Made by a program: the position numbers and the translations under genes. The notes below the pieces were generated by a model that saw only the letters and a program-made list of their open reading frames with translations, was not told where the DNA came from and did no database searches. Positions 7,145 through 9,645 of a stretch of 9,645 nucleotides of DNA are shown here, piece after piece; position 1 is the first letter of the stretch, and the number at the start of each line of letters is the position of its first letter. This DNA is from Flavobacterium sp. Lineage in GTDB: Bacteria; Bacteroidota; Bacteroidia; Flavobacteriales; Flavobacteriaceae. Location of the stretch: NCBI GenBank assembly GCA_030152225.1, contig JASLHL010000341.1, forward strand, positions 1 to 9,645, read 5' to 3'.

Positions 7145-7166
7145 ATTATACCCGATAAGGTATTAT
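7145..7166. promoter_or_regulatory. HipB operator O2 (predicted)
   Basis: The arms are ATTATACC (7145-7152) and GGTATTAT (7159-7166), with one mismatch and spacer CGATAA. Its centre is 41 bp from O1 and 40 bp from O3, close to four helical turns, so the three sites would lie on nearly the same face of the DNA. Confidence 0.75.
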
Positions 7167-7186
7167 TTAGATTATTTACGTATATT

Positions 7187-7204
7187 TATACCTGAAAAGG
7201 TATA
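7187..7204. promoter_or_regulatory. HipB operator O3 (predicted)
   Basis: TATACC (7187-7192) and GGTATA (7199-7204) form a perfect 6-bp dyad with spacer TGAAAA. It ends 3 bp before the hipB ATG, so binding here could block translation initiation DNA or an elongating polymerase. TATATTTA at 7181-7188 is one base from the TAnnTTTG -7 element and overlaps the site; no convincing -33 partner is seen. Confidence 0.75.
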
Positions 7205-7207
7205 GAT

Positions 7208-7411
7208 ATGGATTCAATACAAGTATTTGTAAAGCAAAAGCGAAAAGAATTAAAGCTCACACAAGAAGATTTAGCACTAAATGCTGGTGTAGGCTTGCGT
7301 TTTGTACGCGATTTAGAACAAGGGAAGAAAACACTTCGTTTAGATAAAGTAAACGATGTATTAGCTTTATTTGGTAAAGAGGTTGGTGTAATTGATAAAA
7401 CAAGAGAGTAA
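7208..7411 (+). CDS. hipB: HipB-type HTH antitoxin and autorepressor
   Basis: This is a 67-aa XRE/Cro-type helix-turn-helix protein, similar to the y4mF group found beside HipA genes. The HTH spans about residues 18-38: TQEDLALNAGV, then GLRFVRDLEQGK as the recognition helix and its cap. The remainder (RLDKVNDVLALFGKEVGVI) is the usual short dimerisation strand-helix. It begins at ATG 7208, three bases after operator O3. The stop TAA overlaps the next start (TAATG), so hipB and hipS share one base and are likely translationally coupled. In the family it binds operator dyads as a dimer and represses its own operon, often more strongly with its partners. The three TATACC-N6-GGTATA sites upstream are its expected targets. 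In tripartite HipBST systems HipB mainly regulates, while HipS neutralises the toxin. Confidence 0.92.
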   Translation: MDSIQVFVKQKRKELKLTQEDLALNAGVGLRFVRDLEQGKKTLRLDKVNDVLALFGKEVGVIDKTRE

Positions 7412-7746
7412 TGGCACGACAAGCGAAAATATACTTTCAAGATCAACTAGCAGGTTATCTACTTGAAGGAGATGATGGATATTCGTTTTATTATCATCAA
7501 GATTACCTACAAACACCTTTTTCTAAGCCAATTAGCTTAACCTTACCTCTATCTGAAGAAACGTATCAAAGCAATGTACTCTTTCCTTTTTTTGATGGAC
7601 TAATTCCCGAAGGCTGGTTATTGGATATCGGAGAAAAACATTGGAAGCTCAATCCACGTGATCGATTTGAATTATTAATCAACTTATGTAGAGACACGAT
7701 TGGAGCGGTCTCCGTTTATCCGATGGAGGCGGCAAATCATGAATAA
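7411..7746 (+). CDS. hipS: HipS-like small antitoxin (HipA N-terminal domain as a separate protein)
   Basis: This 111-aa protein corresponds to the N-terminal subdomain of HipA (couple_hipA / HipA_N), here a free-standing gene. Family features in order are KIYFQDQLAGYL at about 6-17, DYLQTP...PISLTLPLS at about 31-48, the FPFFDGLIPEGW block at 58-69, and a C-terminal DTIGAVSVYP at 95-104 that in full HipA leads into the kinase. In the described E. coli O127 HipBST system this domain is the antitoxin. As I recall, a Trp of HipS packs against the kinase's N-lobe; Trp69 in the IPEGW motif is the probable counterpart. It shares one base with hipB and overlaps hipT by 8 bp (ATGAATAA), so the three products are made in linked amounts. 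The order HipB, HipS, HipT matches that system and argues against a frameshifted hipA. Confidence 0.85.
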   Translation: MARQAKIYFQDQLAGYLLEGDDGYSFYYHQDYLQTPFSKPISLTLPLSEETYQSNVLFPFFDGLIPEGWLLDIGEKHWKLNPRDRFELLINLCRDTIGAVSVYPMEAANHE

Positions 7747-8665
7747 CTGTTTTTTTTGTTATCAGCCTGTCGAAACAGGCGATTATCATCCTGCTTGTTC
7801 AAAGAAATTCTTTGGCACCACACAAGTTCCGATATTAGAACTAGATAAAGAAAAATTAGATCAATTAGCCCAAATTACAGTCAATGAACGATTGGCATTA
7901 ACAGGAGTACAACCTAAAATATCATTAAGTTTAAACAGTGAAAACGGTAGTAAACGATTGACTTTAGTTGGTTTATGGGGGGATTATATCCTCAAGCCTC
8001 AATCTTCTAATTTTGCTTTTATGCCTGAGGTAGAAGACTTGACCATGCATTTAGCCAAGCTATTTAAAATCGATACCGCAGCTCATGCCTTGATTCGAAC
8101 GTCAACAGGAGACTTGGCTTATATTACCAAGCGTTTTGATCGAGTGAAAGGCAAAAAAATTCATGTAGAAGATTTATGTCAGTTATCAGACTTGTTAACG
8201 GAACAAAAATACAAAAGCTCATACGAACGCGTAGGCAAGATTATTAAACAATATGCTACCAATTCAGGGTTAGATACGATCAAATACTTTAGACTTGTCT
8301 TATTTAGCTTCCTAACAGGTAATAACGACATGCACTTAAAGAACTTCTCTTTGGTGCATACGGATATGGGAATCTTGTTTTCACCAGCGTATGATCTTTT
8401 AAATGTGAATCTAATCTTTCCTGAAGACAAAGAGGACCTAGCTTTAACATTAAACGGACGCAAAAGAAAAATAAAGCGTGCTGATTTTGATCAACTTGCT
8501 ATAAGCTTAGGTATAACAGCGATTGTAAGAAAAAATATCTATGTGGATTTTACTAAACAAATTGAAAAAGTATATGATTTCATTGATCGTAGTTTTTTGA
8601 CAGAGGAATACAAAGAAAACTACAAGTTGATCGTTCTAAATAAAATGAAACAAATTGAGCTATAA
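7739..8665 (+). CDS. hipT: HipT-like Ser/Thr kinase toxin with N-terminal Cys/His cluster
   Basis: This is a 308-aa HipA-type kinase core. The ATG at 7739 is preferred over an in-frame one at 7700: it starts at the conserved Cys cluster and overlaps hipS by only 8 bp. C4-x2-C7 and H17-x2-C20 probably bind zinc, a feature I associate with Bacteroidota members and absent from E. coli HipT. The Gly-rich loop is ALTGVQPK at 53-60, the ATP-binding lysine is K86 (ILKP), and E97/E99 lie in the next helix. The catalytic loop is GNNDMHLKN at 194-202 (Asp197, Asn202) and the metal-binding Asp is D219 in AYDLL. All catalytic residues are intact, so the enzyme should be active. HipA phosphorylates glutamyl-tRNA synthetase and HipT of E. 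coli tryptophanyl-tRNA synthetase; the target here is unknown. The autophosphorylation serines of HipT align with Ala53 and Thr55. Confidence 0.9.
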   Translation: MNNCFFCYQPVETGDYHPACSKKFFGTTQVPILELDKEKLDQLAQITVNERLALTGVQPKISLSLNSENGSKRLTLVGLWGDYILKPQSSNFAFMPEVEDLTMHLAKLFKIDTAAHALIRTSTGDLAYITKRFDRVKGKKIHVEDLCQLSDLLTEQKYKSSYERVGKIIKQYATNSGLDTIKYFRLVLFSFLTGNNDMHLKNFSLVHTDMGILFSPAYDLLNVNLIFPEDKEDLALTLNGRKRKIKRADFDQLAISLGITAIVRKNIYVDFTKQIEKVYDFIDRSFLTEEYKENYKLIVLNKMKQIEL

Positions 8666-8686
8666 AAAGCGAATACTAAAAAAACA

Positions 8687-8786
8687 CAGTTGATTTTCGT
8701 TTGAATTCCTTTGAAAAAAGTGTTGCACAAAAACATGCAAAATTGGTATAAACCCCTATAGATGCTAGGATGTGATTTATTGTATC
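8687..8786. repeat. 100-bp direct repeat, copy B
   Basis: This is the same-orientation partner of 6550-6649, about 90% identical without gaps. It begins 21 bp after the hipT stop. This copy contains TTGCA-N8-TGCAA at about 8723-8740, a dyad that is imperfect in copy A because of two substitutions. Homology ends at 8786; the following sequence is unrelated to that after copy A. Confidence 0.85.
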
Positions 8787-8872
8787 AGGGGAGGTATAAC
8801 ATTTTACTTCGGTGAAACGATTAAAAAAACAGATGAATACGCGCCTATTCTATGATAAGGAGTTCCCCTTTT
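8787..8872 (+). other. Possible structured RNA or terminator after repeat copy B
   Basis: TTTTAC (8802-8807) and GTGAAA (8812-8817) form a stem closed by TTCG, giving the very stable C(UUCG)G tetraloop with one G-U pair. Outside it AGGGGA (8787-8792) can pair with TCCCCT (8864-8869), which is followed by a short T-run. This may terminate hipBST transcription. The long interior and the short T-run make the outer pairing uncertain. Confidence 0.3.
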
Positions 8873-8906
8873 GCTTGTGTATAACTTATAATCATTCAAA
8901 AATACC

Positions 8907-8936
8907 AAGGAATAGTAAGGAATAGTAAGGAATTAT
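8907..8936. repeat. Short tandem repeat, AAGGAATAGT decamer
   Basis: Two exact copies of AAGGAATAGT (8907-8926) are followed by a third, degenerate copy, AAGGAATTAT (8927-8936). The 10-bp period is about one helical turn. It lies in non-coding DNA, so length change would not shift a frame. Confidence 0.8.
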
Positions 8937-8949
8937 AAAAAAAGTTGGG

Positions 8950-8983
8950 TATTTCGGTCAGACCGTGCCACCTATTTCGGTCA
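8950..8983. repeat. Duplicated TATTTCGGTCA motif, possible insertion-sequence end
   Basis: TATTTCGGTCA occurs at 8950-8960 and again at 8973-8983, separated by GACCGTGCCACC. CGGTC-A-GACCG at 8955-8965 is a perfect dyad. This local segment is visibly more GC-rich than its surroundings. Repeated GACCGAAAT / GTGGCA-like blocks recall the multiple terminal repeats of IS21-family elements, so this may be an orphan end, but no transposase is present and the match is from memory. Confidence 0.4.
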
Positions 8984-9206
8984 AAGACTTACATGTATCT
9001 TCATTTAAATTTTTGAAATTAAGTAATGGATTCAATCCAGACTTAAATAAAGTTTTTTTAACTAATTTTATTTCGTTATCCCTATTACAAAAAACTAATT
9101 ATATTAGTCTGAAATTTAACTAAATACGCATAGAAGTGTAATGTTACGAAATTACGCCGTTTTTTGTTGCGTAAAAAAAACAAACAGACAAAATATTGAC
9201 GAATAA

Positions 9207-9645
9207 ATGAACTGCACAAATTGTAACATAGAAGTAATTTCAAAGTTTTGTCCAAATTGTGGTCAAAAAGCCCAACTTGAAAGAATTAATGGGCATTATA
9301 TTAAATACGAAATCCAACATCTTTTCCATTTTGAAAAAGGATTTTTCTATACAATAAAGGAACTTCTACTCAGACCCGGTCAAAGTGTAAGAACGTTTTT
9401 AACTGAAAACAGAAGCAAGTACATGAAGCCGATTACTTTCATCATTGTAACTTCTCTTATTTACACCTTAGTAAATCAATATTTTAACATTGATGGTCAA
9501 TATGAAAATTTAAAACTACAAAAAACAGAGATTATACAAAAGTGGATGCAAGACCACGTCGGGTATTCCAATATATTGCTGGGTGTGTTGATTGCATTTT
9601 TCGTTAAATTGTTTTTTAGAAAATACAATTATAACTTTTATGAAA
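9207..9645 (+). CDS. DUF3667 zinc-ribbon membrane protein, N-terminal part
   Basis: The gene starts at ATG 9207 and is still open at the window edge, with 146 codons visible. The N-terminus is a zinc ribbon, C3-x2-C6 and C15-P-N-C18-G-Q-K. It is followed by a helix and the family's signature region: FEKGFFYTIKELLLRPGQSVRTFL at about 42-65, then NRSKYMKPITF at 68-78, corresponding to 'T...L..RPG..IR.Y..G.R..Y..P'. Two hydrophobic segments are seen at about 75-93 and 121-137, so it is an inner-membrane protein with a cytosolic ribbon. DUF3667 proteins are common in Bacteroidota and have no known function. It is separated from hipT by about 540 bp of repeat-rich DNA and probably belongs to the ordinary chromosome flanking the accessory region. 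Confidence 0.85.
   Translation, partial: MNCTNCNIEVISKFCPNCGQKAQLERINGHYIKYEIQHLFHFEKGFFYTIKELLLRPGQSVRTFLTENRSKYMKPITFIIVTSLIYTLVNQYFNIDGQYENLKLQKTEIIQKWMQDHVGYSNILLGVLIAFFVKLFFRKYNYNFYE

Larger units (their letters stand above)
8666..9206. other. Gene-free interval between hipT and the DUF3667 gene
   Basis: It holds repeat copy B, a hairpin region, a decamer tandem repeat and a doubled 11-bp motif, each listed separately. Near the right end are two small dyads: ACTAAT-TAT-ATTAGT at 9094-9108, and TTACGC (9152-9157) with GCGTAA (9169-9174). These may belong to the leader of the DUF3667 gene. I found no clear TTTG / TAnnTTTG promoter pair and no gene. Confidence 0.65.

Noticed and set aside
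7186..7446. Minus-strand open frame across operator O3 and hipB
   Set aside because: It is antisense to a clear HTH gene and its operator, with no recognisable motif; the same applies to 8179-8463 inside hipT and 4925-5113 inside the 209-aa gene.
7700..7738. Upstream ATG at 7700 as the hipT start
   Set aside because: It would add 13 residues inside the hipS frame, while the ATG at 7739 begins at the conserved Cys cluster and gives a usual 8-bp overlap.
7411..8665. A frameshifted, inactive hipA gene
   Set aside because: The N-terminal domain ends with a proper stop overlapping a proper start, and the split falls exactly where HipS and HipT are divided in known tripartite systems; all kinase residues are intact.
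6550..8786. Integron attC or CRISPR-type repeats
   Set aside because: The 100-bp blocks lack the RYYYAAC / GTTRRRY boxes of attC, and two copies 2.1 kb apart without spacers do not make a CRISPR array.

Overview
The window looks like an accessory (probable defence) region of a low-GC Bacteroidota, most likely a flavobacterium. The signs are AT-rich coding DNA, A-rich leaders without clear Shine-Dalgarno sequences, a DUF3667 membrane protein, and a HipA-type kinase with the N-terminal Cys/His cluster that I associate with Bacteroidota. The exact genus cannot be read from the sequence. No tRNA, rRNA, CRISPR array or intact transposase gene is visible.

Region 1 (1-6341) is a run of six co-directional genes that could form one operon. 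It holds the 3' end of an ADP-ribosylglycohydrolase (DraG-like), a DUF262-DUF1524 (ParB-like NTPase plus HNH nuclease, GmrSD-like) protein, a second and larger DUF262 protein without a recognisable HNH, an MPPED-type metallophosphoesterase with a GTG start, and two proteins I do not recognise. The first three are packed tightly: a 22-bp gap, then a 17-bp overlap. This combination is the best candidate in the window for an undescribed multi-gene defence system. DUF262/DUF1524 proteins are modification-dependent restriction enzymes or phosphorothioate-linked effectors in known cases. An ADP-ribosyl hydrolase and a phosphoesterase would be unusual partners.

Region 2 (6342-7207) is 866 bp without a convincing gene. 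It contains copy A of a 100-bp direct repeat, a very strong + strand terminator with a GCAA tetraloop, a minus-strand open stretch that may be a gene remnant, a 24-bp near-perfect palindrome, and three evenly spaced palindromic operators in front of the next operon.

Region 3 (7208-8665) is a tripartite hipB-hipS-hipT toxin-antitoxin operon: an HTH regulator, a free HipA N-terminal-like domain, and a HipA-like kinase core. The three genes overlap by 1 and 8 bases. Copy B of the 100-bp repeat lies 21 bp after it, so direct repeats bracket the module.

Region 4 (8666-9206) is non-coding and holds repeat copy B, a C(UUCG)G hairpin, a short decamer tandem repeat, and a duplicated TATTTCGGTCA motif that resembles an insertion-sequence end. 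Region 5 (9207-9645) is the start of a DUF3667 zinc-ribbon membrane protein that runs off the window.
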